A stretch of DNA of 64,000 nucleotides, taken from positions 1,178,001 through 1,242,000 of the forward strand of contig NC_089435.1 in assembly GCF_026210795.1 (NCBI RefSeq). The letters are read 5' to 3'. Made by a program: the position numbers and the translations under genes. Positions within the stretch are counted from its first letter, which is position 1. Each line of letters opens with the position of its first letter. The notes under the pieces were generated by a model. The model searched no databases. It saw only the letters and a program-made list of their open reading frames with translations, and was not told the DNA's origin. This document shows positions 9,815 to 22,368 of this stretch, one piece after another. This DNA is from Rhizophagus irregularis (lineage: Eukaryota > Glomeromycota > Glomeromycetes > Glomerales > Glomeraceae).

Positions 9815-11968
9815 AATCATAAACTTCGTAGCCACGCTCAATTAAGGCAATGTATTACTAGACCTACGCTAAAGATAACTTTAGCAAGGCTTTCTTTATG
9901 AATTAAAGAAATTTTATACACTTTGCCAGCTGGTGAGAAAGCTTATGACTTTTAATAATTCAATTTTATCCTAAAAAACCTAGAATGTTTGCGAGAAATA
10001 ATAACTAATGTCATATTATTTATATTTGCTGTTTTTGTTATTTTGTGATGGCTAAGTTGGGCATCATAGATTTGTCTGTTTATTATTTTGAAGAGTATAA
10101 AAGAAAAAAATGCAAAGAAAATTAAAAAAAAAAAATAGTTTATTCGTGTTAAAAATAGTTAAAATAGTTTAACGTGTTATATCAATTTTCATATCTTACT
10201 ATCTTAAAATTAATGTCACGTGTATCACATGATATAATAAGATATAAACTGATAGACGCAGTTCAATGACGGATAATCTTTAAAAAATAAGTTTACGTTC
10301 TTGTCCTTCTTTCCCATAATTCCTTTCTCTCTTTCTTCTTCGTTAATTTCTTTTTCATAACTTTAATGAGCTATGGTATGAACAACTGACAAAAATTAAA
10401 GAAAATGAACAATGTTCCAAATGGCTTAAAGTTGAGGTTCAACTGAGAATGAACTGAACATTTCCGTAAATAGAACTCTCTTAGGTGATTTCTTTCTTAT
10501 TTTTATCAATTTTTGGATTTTTTTTTGTTTTATTTACCACTAATTTTTTTTTTCTTTCTATTTTTCATAGAAAATTTTTTCCAAGCGAGCCTATGATAGC
10601 TGGACTTGGAAATTAGTTTATAAACCATTTGATTAGGCTACTAAAGAAAACAAAAGTAAAAAAAATACTTTGCAATAAAACAAGAATCGGGTAGTTAGTT
10701 TGTTTTAATAGTTCATTATTAGTGTTAGAAATTAATTTTATTTTTTATTTTTTAAAGGTAACAGAGAATCTTTGTTCAGATAATTAGTAGTTTTTGGGGA
10801 TAGAGTTTCTATAAAAAATGTATTAAATGTTCCTTCTTTTTTTTTTTTTGTAGGTAACATTCTCTGGAGAGACTTTTGGACAGTAAGTAAAATTTTTGGA
10901 GGAAAGGTTTTGCCATTATCTATGAGAAACGTACTAAATTTTCCTTTTTTTATTTTTTGTAGGTAATGACTTTGACTGTGAAAGACTTTTGGATGGTGAG
11001 TTATTTCTTTTGAGAGAAGTTTATTATTTATCTATAAGAAACGTCTGACGCTTTTTTTTTAATCTTTATAGGTCTATATTTCAGACTCCAGTAGGCTATT
11101 TTAGTTCAGAATTGACTTTAAGAAACCTATTTTAAAAGAATTTTATTAACAAAACTTTTATTTTTTTTATTTTTTTAGCCTTAGGTTAACACATTTTTTA
11201 GATGGCTGATATGGCACTTTAGATCTTTGAAGCAGAATTTTGACAAGTAAAGACAAAGAAGTTTTTCTCTTATTTTGATGTGGGATTTTTTGACACATGG
11301 ACTTCTGGTAATTCTTTTTTAAAGTTCTTTTTTTTTTTGATTTAATGAAAGAAAAAGTTGGTTTTAAATTATTTTTTAACGAAATTTTTAAACTTTTTAT
11401 TTTAATACCTAACAACTTCATTTTTCGTTATTATTTAGATGAATCTTTGGCTTTTTAAATGCTGGTTTTGGTAAGATATTTTTTTCTTTAACGTTAACAA
11501 CTAAATGATTACTAACTTTTTTTTCTTTTATAGACAGACTACTTGCTCTTTGATTTCCAGGGATATCTTTGAACATGGATTTCGTAAGTTTGATTTTTTT
11601 CTTTAATTTTTTCTTTTAACAAATGAATGATCACTAATATTCATCATCTTTCTTTTTTCAGATAGTCAGTTCTTTGACTCTTTAAACGCATGAAAAACTG
11701 GTGAAGATTTTGTTTCTAATTATGCATTTCAATGAAACGTTTTTACTAACATTTCAATTTTCTCTTTTTAGACGGTCTAGATCTCTGAATCAAATGTTTA
11801 GGATCTTATAGAAAAAGGAGTTTGAGTTAGAGATCATAGGCTTTCTCACCAGCTGGCAAGGTGTATGAAATTTCTTTTAATTCATAAAGAAAGCCTTGCT
11901 AAAGTCATCTTTAGCGTAGGTCTAGTAATACATTGCCTTAATTGAGCATGGCTACGAAGTTTATGATT
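9815..11968. mobile_element. 2.15-kb element bounded by 134-bp inverted repeats
   Basis: Bases 9815-9948 (starting AATCATAAACTTCGTAGCC and ending GGTGAGAAAGCTTATGA) reappear in inverse orientation at 11834-11968 with only about ten differences. The interior has pieces of a decayed multi-exon gene and no transposase that I recognise. No target duplication is obvious beside the outer ends. It could be a non-autonomous long-TIR DNA transposon or a foldback element that captured host gene sequence. Confidence 0.65.
10364..11820 (+). pseudogene. Decayed multi-exon gene and repeated exon-like cassettes
   Basis: Near 10367-10450 the plus strand reads ELWYEQLTKIKENEQCSKW... up to a stop, followed by a splice-like junction. 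After a pyrimidine tract and AG at about 10570 comes KIFSKRAYDSWTWKLVYKP, again ending in a stop. From 10740 to 11800 a motif recurs roughly every 100-120 bases: a T-rich tract ending in AG, then 30-50 bases often containing GACTTTTGG or GACTCTTT, then GTAAGT/GTGAGT-like sequence. At 10760, 10853 and 10961 the cassettes are visibly related. This looks like an exon-intron unit multiplied and then decayed. No complete reading frame survives, and the family is not recognised. Confidence 0.4.
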
Positions 11969-13925
11969 CTTAAATAGAACTTATGTCAAGTATCTTATTA
12001 TGCAATGTATTGTTTTTTAATTCTACAATGCATTTAGAGGTGTTAGCGAAGTTTCTTTATAATATACATAAAATTTATATAAAATTTATGATAATTTATT
12101 GTATTTATTGTTAATATTTTAGCTGTATATTTGCAAATATGAGCAGAATTTCATTAACATTTCTTTATAATGCAAACAATTTCATTTTAATATGTTGTAA
12201 ATTTAAATGATGTATGAAGATGTTTTATTGCAATTTAAAATACATTTATATAATGGAAACTTGCAAATTTCAAAAGACATATACACTTCATGGAAATTGG
12301 ACAAGTTTACAACTAATTTCTATGATATACATTTTAATTGGATTCAATTGAAATTATTAGTAAATCAACATGAAATGTGACATGTGTGCAAAATTTCTCT
12401 GATGTAAATATATTGCATATCACCTCACTTTGACCAGTGTATTGAACTAGTGTTATAATAAATCAATAATTTTAACAACTTTTCAGAAAACAGATTCTTA
12501 AAATATGATAATGGTGTTAAGGTTGGTTGCGTAAGTAATGATTATTATATATTGAATTACAACCTTTAGCAGTTGTTATATTATAAACATAAGCTGTAAA
12601 TTGGCTGTAAATACAGATTATTGTGGTTGGCTAAAAGTTGGTAATTACCATTATATTTAATTGACTTTTGGACTTACAACTATTTATGGAGACAAACACT
12701 AAATGGTATATTAAGAGAGATAAAATGTCTATATATTCATTCAATCTATAAGCATATGTTTAACTTCATAGTATATAAAAGTATAACATTATTGTAATTT
12801 GCTTTATAATGTAAAACCATATAATTTCTAAGAACAAGATAAAATTGGTGTTTAGAACAAAAAAAATTAGAATGAAATTTTTAAATATAGAAAAAATAGT
12901 AGCAATTATGGATTTATGGTAGTATGGGATAAAAATTGACATTGGAGAATGATTATAGAGTTAATTTAAGTTCCGTCAAATAATAGAAAGCTCAATATCC
13001 TCCTTTATTAACAACAAATCTTACATTTCTTTCTTATGATGTATACGAAAATCCCAATATCCCAGTTACAAATCCCTATTTTGGAAAAAACGGCGGTATA
13101 TAAATATATGTTATAAGAAGATGATGAAGGATCCAGGAAATATTTAGTGAAACATACTATATTACCATATTAAATTGAAAAAGACTATTTGATGATGTTG
13201 ATAACATAGAAATGTGGCTCAATATTTTATATAAGGCTTTAGAGTAGTTTATAAAATAATATAAAATTTTTCATGTTAACTTACGTTAATATTTATATAT
13301 ATTTAAATTATATAATATCAAATTAATCAACAATATTCATTTTTATACTGTAATTCATGATCATCTTACTTTTCTTCTTTATTATAAAAATTGTAAAATT
13401 ATGAAACGCTAAATAATATGTCTTATATTTCTTTTATATGAACCATTATACCCACTGTGTAAATTATTATTCCATATCTATTGTCAGAATTTCACAAATG
13501 TTACATATTTATGCTCATGTGGGCATATTCTTTCTCATATAATTTATACCAATACATTTTATGTATTGACAAAACTGCACCTATTTTATTTTATTGGACT
13601 ACAAGCATGAACTACCCAGTTGCGCCGACGATAGTTCGCGATCACGTGACTTTAACTAATTATGTCGCATTGTCGCATCGCTTTTTGTGATGACTGAATT
13701 TTTTTATTGCTGCGTATATACAATAGTCCCTTTATGATCATATATATCATAAATGCTTCATATAAAAAAAAAGTCTAAATTAATATTCTCTTAATTTTCT
13801 TCGCTACAATGACAGTATCACTATTGCAAATGATGATTTATACTATTTTAACAATTGTACTTTTGAATTTAATTCTTTATATTAATAAATCTTATTTGAT
13901 CATATCGAAAATTTAAAAATGCCAT
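11969..13925. other. AT-rich gene-free region
   Basis: About 2 kb of AT-rich DNA with no convincing gene. The small frame at 13481-13690 covers the only less AT-rich patch (13611-13690, with two TGTCGCATtG-like words), but it has no recognisable product. Confidence 0.5.
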
Positions 13926-13933
13926 CGTATAAC

Positions 13934-14296
13934 TAGAGGTTGGAACCGTCCAAAAAAAGCCTTAACCGGTAAAAATCGGTTAACAAAGGGCTTAATCGGT
14001 TAATTAACCGGTTAATATGAAAAATATTTAAAATATTTTAAAAAATTTTTTACTGAAAATTGTACCAATTTTCGATTTTACTAACACATTTAGTTTGAAA
14101 GAAGATTATTTTTTCATCAATAACATTATTAATAAATAGGAAAAATTCGGTATTAAAACTTCGAGTTTGGCTGAAATTACCAAGTCTCTGGGCCGCATTA
14201 AGTAAATCTGACCAGAATTATGGATTTATAGTCAAAATAGTTTTAACCGGTTAACCTATGTCTTAACTGGTTAACATTAACCGGTTCCAACCTCTA
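13934..14296. mobile_element. hAT-type MITE, TIR TAGAGGTTGGAACCG
   Basis: The 363-bp element starts TAGAGGTTGGAACCG and ends CGGTTCCAACCTCTA, perfect 15-bp terminal inverted repeats. It is flanked by the 8-bp direct repeat CGTATAAC at 13926-13933 and 14297-14304. An 8-bp duplication with ends beginning TAG is characteristic of the hAT superfamily. Inside the ends lie several copies of AACCGGTTAA, likely subterminal transposase-binding motifs. There is no coding capacity. A damaged relative lies at 46081-46401. Confidence 0.9.
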
Positions 14297-14304
14297 CGTA
14301 TAAC

Positions 14305-14841
14305 TATAAAATTTTAATACGTGATTCTTTGGAATAATAGAATTATAACAATAGATGTAACGCGATCATCATTTTTTTTTATTTGCATGATCGCGCGTAT
14401 AATAGTTCTTCTATATTTCAGCTCATCGGTTGTCTTTTTGAAGGAGACAAATTTAAAACCGAATATTAAATGCTTTAAGAAAAAAAAAAATTTTATAGAA
14501 TTCTTTAATTCATTTATGATCATCGATAAATTATAATAATGAAGTAATTTATTTGTTTCACATTCTTGTGAATCTCGTTATTTTATTTATTTATTTTTTT
14601 TTAAAAAAAAATAAAATAAATTGTGTAACAAATGTAAACATATCTATTTTTAATAAACTCGATCATTTTATTATTCACTACATTAATTAAGTTATTATAT
14701 AATAAAATAGTAAATTATAATAATAATAATAATGACACAAAAAAAAATTGTGTCGTTTTTTTTTTTGTTTTTATTAATTACATTAAAATATATATATATA
14801 TACATTAAATTATATAATATTTAAAAAAAATATATACCATT
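14305..14841. other. AT-rich intergenic DNA downstream of the channel gene
   Basis: A/T homopolymers, an (ATA) run and short palindromes (TATATATATA). No gene is seen; it presumably contains the 3' end of the minus-strand gene at 14842. Confidence 0.6.
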
Positions 14842-17800
14842 CTAAGAATGATTTTCATTCTTCTCACGAGCCTCGACACGCAATTGTTCAAGTATTAATT
14901 TGATTTCATCAAGGGATTGTTCTAAAGTCTCTATTTTATTTTTTGTCTTATCATCTTTAGAATCTTTAGAATCTTTAGATTCATTAAATGGCCATTCTTT
15001 CTCCTTCAGTTCTATCATCTTTTCCCATTCTGCACTTTCCGCTTCGGTAACATTGTATGTAAACCATGTCGGAAACCAGTCAACACGGTTTCGTTCCCAA
15101 GGCGTTAATAGGTATTTTTCAATATCGACAATCATTTCGGAGACTTGTTTGAGCCATTTAATTTGACCCTAGAAAATGTAAAAAGTAAGGTCAGCCATCA
15201 TTACATAATTTCACGTTCACTATTGATTCAAATTCAAATTTTGTTCTTACCTTCTTAGTTATAGATTTGACATGCAAATTCAATAATACAATGAGCATAC
15301 TGAGAAATAATAAAGATATCAGGATTATAAACAAAATTCGGAAAAATTGAATTGAGGCTCTATCATCCCATGGTTTAAGAGAGTCAAAATCGTTCCCGAG
15401 AAATTTTATCATTTCCACTAAAGCTGATCCAAAATTTACAAAGCTATTTGTTTTACTATCAGAATTACTTGTTTCATTACGAAGTATGAAGAAAGGCATA
15501 AATGCGAAGCCAAAAAGTAGAGTGGTCAATAATATCAAAAATCCAAAAATTTCTTTGACCATATCTTTTAATACAATCAGCAGAACGCCTACTGGTTTAT
15601 AAAAACGAAATTGTAATATCATGTCTGCCCATATAATGGCGGTCGAAAATCCAATAAATTCTCCTGATGGTGGTTTATCGCTTAATACTCTAATTATCAT
15701 TATAAAAGCTAATATAATAGCGGTAAGATCAATGTAGTTAATAAATGATTTCCAATATTTTGGTCTGGTTGCTAATTGTATTGATTCATGTAGTCCAAGG
15801 TATATGATGACAATTAATTGTAAAGATGCGGTAACTTTCGCACCATATACATTGCCTTGCGTCATTAAAATCCCACTCAATAAATGCATCAATAAATTTA
15901 TAAGCATTGGTATCAATAGACGCTCTAAATACCTCCTCTTTGCGAAAGTATCGAGCTTCCAATTCAGTAACTTTTTAAGCCAGATTATTTCGAAAAAGTC
16001 GAGCATCAGATCCTCATCTTTTATATCCAGAATCTCATCAATTAAACAAGAGAACGGACTCTCTGCAAATGAATGATGTGGTTTTGCCTGATTGGAAATC
16101 AATGTAGTAACTTGACCGAGAGAAAGCATGGCCATTTGATGTAAAGAGTTATGTCGCGAGTCTAATTTGTAATTCCATTTTGGAAGCTTAAAAACTTCAT
16201 TCTTATACGAACAAAATCCAGCAAGAGGCAAAGTATATTTTGTAACGGTTGAATATGTTGTTTGATTTGATCTTTGATATTTCATTAGTGAAAACATGTC
16301 GTATAGTAAAGATGGGTTGAGTCTCCATCTTATAAAATTTACAATTCCCATCAAGGTTTCGTTTTTAGAAATATTCTTCAATATTTTTCTTATGAAATTT
16401 GTAATTTCTATAAATTTATCGCTTTCACGTATAATCTCAAATTTTTTTTTTATAAAATTTTCATTTTTTTTCGATTCATCAATACTGCGTACATTTACTA
16501 TTCTATCTTCAACATCCATATCCCATAAAGCAATGTAGTTTAAAAAAGACCGGACTCCGGTTGGTTGAATCCGACAAACAGCTGAAATACAATAAGTGAT
16601 GGTCATTGTATTTTTCATGACTAGTTCTTTTGATTGATGATACTGTTTGAGAAATTCATCGGTAAGAAGGTTACTATTCGAAATTGCGTCAACATTCATT
16701 GCACCTGCAAATACGCACGGAAAAAGCCAATCATTATTATCGTAATTCATATCTTCAAATATGGAATCATAATTATTAGACACGATATTAATGAACTGTT
16801 CATCGAGAACATTATCAGATTCTCGATCACGGTGATTGTAAATTAACCATATTTCCAATTTTGGGGCGCTATAAACACTCCTTTTCCTACTTCCAAAACG
16901 TAAAAGACCATTATTACCATCTTGTCCAAAGTTAGGTATATAACCACAAAAGGTGGATGAACTCGTAATAATATTATTAGGCGAAACAAACCAATCATTA
17001 GGTAAAGTTATATTACGAGAATCAGATATTGCGAATATGTCGTACTTAGCATCACACTTAATATTGAAATCTGTAATGACTATTGATGTCTTGGTAGCGT
17101 GAAGAATCCCAGAGTACGTTCGTAATTCAGACTTGTGTTCTATTGTGAGAAAATAATGATCCTTGCATTTCGCAATTTCAAGTGTAAGACTTGAACCAAA
17201 TATGTTGTGATCAGTGTAAAGTATTCGTATACACATTTCCGTAAAATCTCCTGGCATACCATGACGTTTTACAAATCTTACTGCAATTATTGTGAGAGTG
17301 TGATTGCATTTTACTGCAAAAACATGGACTTTGCACGCCTCGTTCCAAGGATAAGAGAATGAGAGAAGATGTATCACTTTTTCAGCGGCATCCGACTCTA
17401 ATGACGTTCCGGGATCATAACAATTATTTGATAAAAACATAAGTTCATATACATTATCTCGAACTATGTCGTTAACAGGACTTTGGTCAGGAGATGTACT
17501 CTTTGGTGTAACCGATAATTTATTGTACGCTGCCATGACTTCCCAACTTGCAAAAAGTTCACAATCAACTGCGGAAATTCCTTTTGATATCGTGTCGAAG
17601 TATTTTTCAGCTTTACTAACATAATCGTATATTCCAGGGACCGATGAAGCTACTACTCGAATAGCGCCTGCAGAGGGATAAGGAGGAAATATCGCACCAA
17701 AAATCAAGAGACCACTTGATTCTGACATACCAACGCTCAAAACCTGGTATCCGTTAAAGGTGGAATAATCGATACTTATATGATCAATAATTTGAAAATT

Positions 17801-19027
17801 CCATGTGAGCATGATTTGGATATTTATTAAACGATCGTTCGCCGAAATCACAGTAATAACTTCTCCATTAGGAGAAAAACGGCACAAGTACTCATGTTTG
17901 GAAGTGACGATATCCTGTTCACTTTCTACTCCTAGCAAAGTACATTCTTGGAACGGATGATAAGTCGGATTTGTCAAATCCCAATAATTTAAAGAACCTT
18001 TCTTTGTTGGAAGAGCTACGAGATTATTTCCACCTTTTGATACCCAAACTCTTCGAGACGAGTTATAATTAAAATCTTGGATTGGTAAAGTTATTGTAAC
18101 ATCATTTATCAAATCTTGAATTAAGCTGCGCTCCGAATGATCGCTTTTTATTGCAACATATATTGATTTGTCAAAATAAAGAGGACCTAATAGTTTAACA
18201 TTTGTCACCGTACGTTTATAATCGCATTCAACGCTCCACTTTTTGACCAATTCCCAATTTGTCGTTGAATATGCTTCAATAGGATAAGATTCTATTGTTC
18301 GAGCGGTATTCACTTCTTCTGTACCAACTATAAAGAAATAACGTTCATCATCACTAAATTGATAATCTCTACATTTAAATTGCTGACCTTTCCTTTCCGG
18401 ATGAACCCAGGTCATAGAACTGCCTTTGTCTTTGATCAACAAATGAAGGCAATGACTATAATCTGATGATATATGTAGAAATAATGTTTCACCATCGTTC
18501 ATGAGTGAGCCTTCTAGTTCTAGCTTTCCAACTCCATCAGTATCGACTACCGCTACATACTTTTCGTCTACACTCAAAGGAAAGTCACCTTGCCAATTAA
18601 TACATATTTGATCAAGTTTAAATTGATATACGGTTATTTTAACTGTCGGAGAGTCCTGCATCACATATAAACTGGCAAAATATTCATTGCTTGCAGAAGT
18701 AGCAAAACTCAAGGTTGAAGGATTTACGTGGGAACACAATTTCACTTCTAAAGAAGTATTCAAATACGTATCAAATAATTTTTGGTTTACCATATCCGAA
18801 TTTAACAAAGTGCCTTTTGGTTTAACTCTTCCGACCAGCATGATTTCTTGAGGGCGTGAAATAACAGTATATGAAGGTTCATCAAAATCTATTTCATTAT
18901 TTTCATTTTTGCTACATTTCCAATCTTCCTTCTGACAAACCCTACTACAATACAACGTTGAGTGTAATTCTCCACTCATATTCTTACCGCATCGTTTGCA
19001 TGTTTTTTCATTAACTTCCAAACTCAT
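14842..19027 (-). CDS. MYND-finger, beta-propeller and six-helix ion-channel protein
   Basis: Two exons, 19027-15251 and 15168-14842, joined in phase 0 across an 82-bp GT-AG intron, give about 1,367 residues. Residues 10-41 are an atypical MYND-like zinc finger (CKRCGKNM ... YCSRVCQKEDW). Residues about 50-800 are beta-rich WD/propeller-like sequence with no enzymatic motif. From about 1020 to 1259 there are six hydrophobic helices (LLIPMLINLLMHLL, LIVIIYLGL, YIDLTAIILAFIMII and others), a pore-like segment FGSALVEMIKFLGND before the last helix (FFRILFIILISLLFLSMLIVLLN), and a conserved GQIKWLKQVSEM box. This is an ion-transport domain of TRP type, so a cation channel at a cell membrane is the likely role. 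The tail is an acidic/basic coiled coil. Ligand and ion are unknown. All frames are intact. Confidence 0.85.
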
Positions 19028-22000
19028 ATGAAAAACTTGTATCAGATAATAAAAGAAAGTTATGGTGTAAAGAAGCTTCTAGCTTCTCCGATGAATTTGG
19101 GATTGTATTGTTTAAAGTATGTCTTATTTCAAATTGATTCAATTTAAATAATTAATTCCATGATTACGTAAATTGTACACATTAATACTGTTATTGTGGA
19201 AATATTTTTAAGGGAGCGAACCCGAATACCATAGAGTGAAACATGAATTTAATTACAAAATAATTATTTATTTAGATCGTTCCAGGGGGAATTTGCAGTT
19301 TTTGTAAACAACGAGGCGCAGTAACTAATTTGAAAATTTTTCCCTTGTTGAGGTACAAAATAACTGGTCGATTAAACGCCCAAACATCAAATTAATTCGT
19401 TATGTTGTACGCTTATAAAAAAAAAAAACAAAAAAAAAACAAAAAAAAAACAAAAAGATATAAAAAAAAATATTAGTTAAAATTGTGTTAACCAATCATT
19501 TAAACAAAATTTTGCATATTATTTTTTTCGTTAATACATTTTGTTTGTTTATTGTTTTCGTTATACATAATATTATATGGCGTTTGTAACATGATATCTG
19601 GACGATCCCATCACAAAATGTGGCGTAGTAAATTTAAGTTCGCGCATCATTTATAAGCTTATAAACATACATAACCAATTGTTTTTTTTCGTAACAAAGT
19701 CCGAAAAATCCGATTATTCCGAAAATATATTAAAATAAAAAAATTAAAAAAAAAATTAAAAACCATTAGTAATAAATTAATAATAATATTTCTTGGATAC
19801 GATTCGTTTCGTTAATTTAGTATATTTTTTTTTTAGGCGTAATCCGCTGATAAAACAATAACAATAAAGTAAAATTTTTTTTTTTTGACGGTAAAAAGAA
19901 AAAAATTAAGTTGCAATTGTACTTGATATAAATGATAGATTTGAAATTTAGTTAATAATAATAATTTATTATTGAATAAATTTATAAATTTGAAATTGAA
20001 TCTAATTTAAATCTTACCATGATTTTTTTTTTACATTTTGATATAGCAAGTCAGTGAACGAAAAGTAGAATATAGAATATATGAAAATAGAGTTATACAT
20101 ATTCAATGAAAATAATTTCCTAATTTTGACCAATCGCATATTCCTATGATATCCGATGCTCAAGATGCATCCAATTGCATTACAGGTAATGGGTAAACTA
20201 TGAAAATCCTGAAACACCACCAAATTTAAGTCGGTCCAAATTTCTGTCAAATTTTTCCGTATTTTATGGGGAATTTGATCGATGTCTAACCAACATTTTA
20301 TTCAAATATTACCTAACATTTTTTAATTAAATTTTTTTAACTGTTCACTTTTTTCGTAAGTTTATAATTATTAGTACGCTCTTTTTTTACGCCACGTTGG
20401 TCGTAATAATTTTTTAAATTACTAAACAAAGTAATCATTAACTTACACACCCCTTTGTTCAAAATAAAGTTTAAAATTTATAAATAAATAATTAAAAAAA
20501 AATAAAAAAAGAAAAAAAATAATTAATTTGTATTTCACTTAATGATTTATTTTTTATTTTTTATTTTTATTATCCATGTGAAAAAAATAGGATTTATTTA
20601 TAGAACGTGAATTATTAATCATGATTACTGAATCATCAAAACAGAAAAAAAAATTATCCCATTGCGTTACTTTATATATATCTTTTCTTATAATTGCTTC
20701 TTTTTTTCTTTTCTCTTTTTCTCTCTTTTTTTTCTTTTTTTTTCTGTAAGACACTTTTTTTTTGTAAGACATTAATCATTTATTTATTTATGCATACAAT
20801 ACATTTAAAGTGTGTAATACAACGCATATCCAATGTTACATCAGCTGACATGTTATCAGATTTAATTTCGGCCAGAATTAAGATCAGGATCAGCATGATT
20901 TAAATATTGCCGATAATATAAAAATTATATGTACTTTTGCGTATGTAATTTCTTCTAAGAATAATAACTTCAATAATCAAATCTTTACACTCATATTTAA
21001 TTTAAGTTATAATGATGAAAGTTTTTGACTGGTGATACATATCTGATATCGGTGAATCAATATTTTTATGCAAAGATTGTATCACAATCTGATTTTCGTT
21101 CATTAAACATTGATAAAATTAATGAAAATTCGTTATAATTTTTCCATTTACGCCATTTACGTATTGTTTTCTGACATGTACACGTGTTCATTAGTAGGGT
21201 GAATTCTTGGTACTAATTTTCGTGCGACATAAAATTGACTAGTATCAGTTACACGAATACTCTATTTGCACTAAATAAGGATGATAAAGAAAAAATTTTT
21301 TGAGACGTGATCTCCCAATAGTTTTAAGCAATGACATGTTTCATAACTTAAAAAGTATGCATATTATAAAAAACGATATATTTGTTAATGGAACTAGTAC
21401 AAATTTAGTTCTCTTTTCATTTTTCGAAATATTTTGATTTCATTTAAAAAATTTTTATATGACCGGACGAAAGAAATAGCAAAAAAAAAATATGTATGAA
21501 TATTTATTAATTGATAAAAAAAAAATTTCAAAAATGAATTATATAAATTTTACATAAATTTGTTAATGTGCACTTAATTTTTTCTTTATTATATTATGTT
21601 GATGTATTAAATAAACTCGATATGCGATAAGGACTTAAACAGCGACAGAGGTTATAGTATTGCGTGACACAATCTATTAAAAATTTATTCTATTTGCATT
21701 TTGTACCATTCTGTACTGTACATACTGTATAATATTAGTGGACGGATATTTCTCAAAGATTAATAACAGGTCCTAATATCCCAACCAATAATACTTTTAT
21801 TGGATAGGAAATATCGGTCTCCACCAATATTTTTACCTCTTTCATCCAACAATTACAATATATTAACGAGAAAAACGGAAACCGTTAAAGTCCGTCGCTA
21901 ATACAAATATACATACATATACATATAAATTTCGATGTAATCATAAAATTATAAATTCAGATATTAATGTCATGTTGAAACGTTGTAAATACTGATATGT

Positions 22001-22291
22001 AATCTTTATTAGTTGAGATGTGAAATACAGTTATTTTATTAAAATTTTTTCAAAAAAAAAAAAATACTTTGATTTCGATAAATTGCAATTTTATTTTTCT
22101 GGGTGATTATTATCCAAAGAAGGAAAGTGCAGGGGCTGAAGGAAGAAAATAATTTAGGGGATAACAACAAACATTTGCTTATGGTTAGTAGCTTTATAAA
22201 GTTAGTGTAGGGTAAATCGAAATTTTTAAAAAATCTTTTTTCATGCGTGTGCCGAATTATCACGATCATGATTTTCATACTGCGCATATTT
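19028..22291. other. AT-rich gene-free region
   Basis: More than 3 kb with no convincing gene on either strand. Frames at 20014-20250, 20554-20903 and 22039-22305 consist of A/T-driven low-complexity residues (Lys or Phe/Ser runs). The first 100 bases presumably contain the promoter of the channel gene. Confidence 0.55.
19417..19457. repeat. Poly(A) microsatellite interrupted by single C
   Basis: Runs of nine or ten A separated by single C bases, about four units. Confidence 0.85.
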
Positions 22292-22325
22292 TGTTTGTTA
22301 CACACTTTTACGCCATATATAAATT
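22292..22325 (+). promoter_or_regulatory. Shared F-box family promoter block with TATA box
   Basis: TTGTTTGTTACACACTTTTACGCC followed by TATATAAATT lies 44-77 bases before the F-box start codon at 22369. The same order, TTACACA then ACGCC then a TATA-like word, is found before the F-box genes at 41459 and 43536. The conservation between paralogues could be recent duplication rather than function. Confidence 0.5.
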
Positions 22326-22368
22326 AAATAAAGGGGCGATAAAGAACAAATTTTCTTCCCTATAAAAA

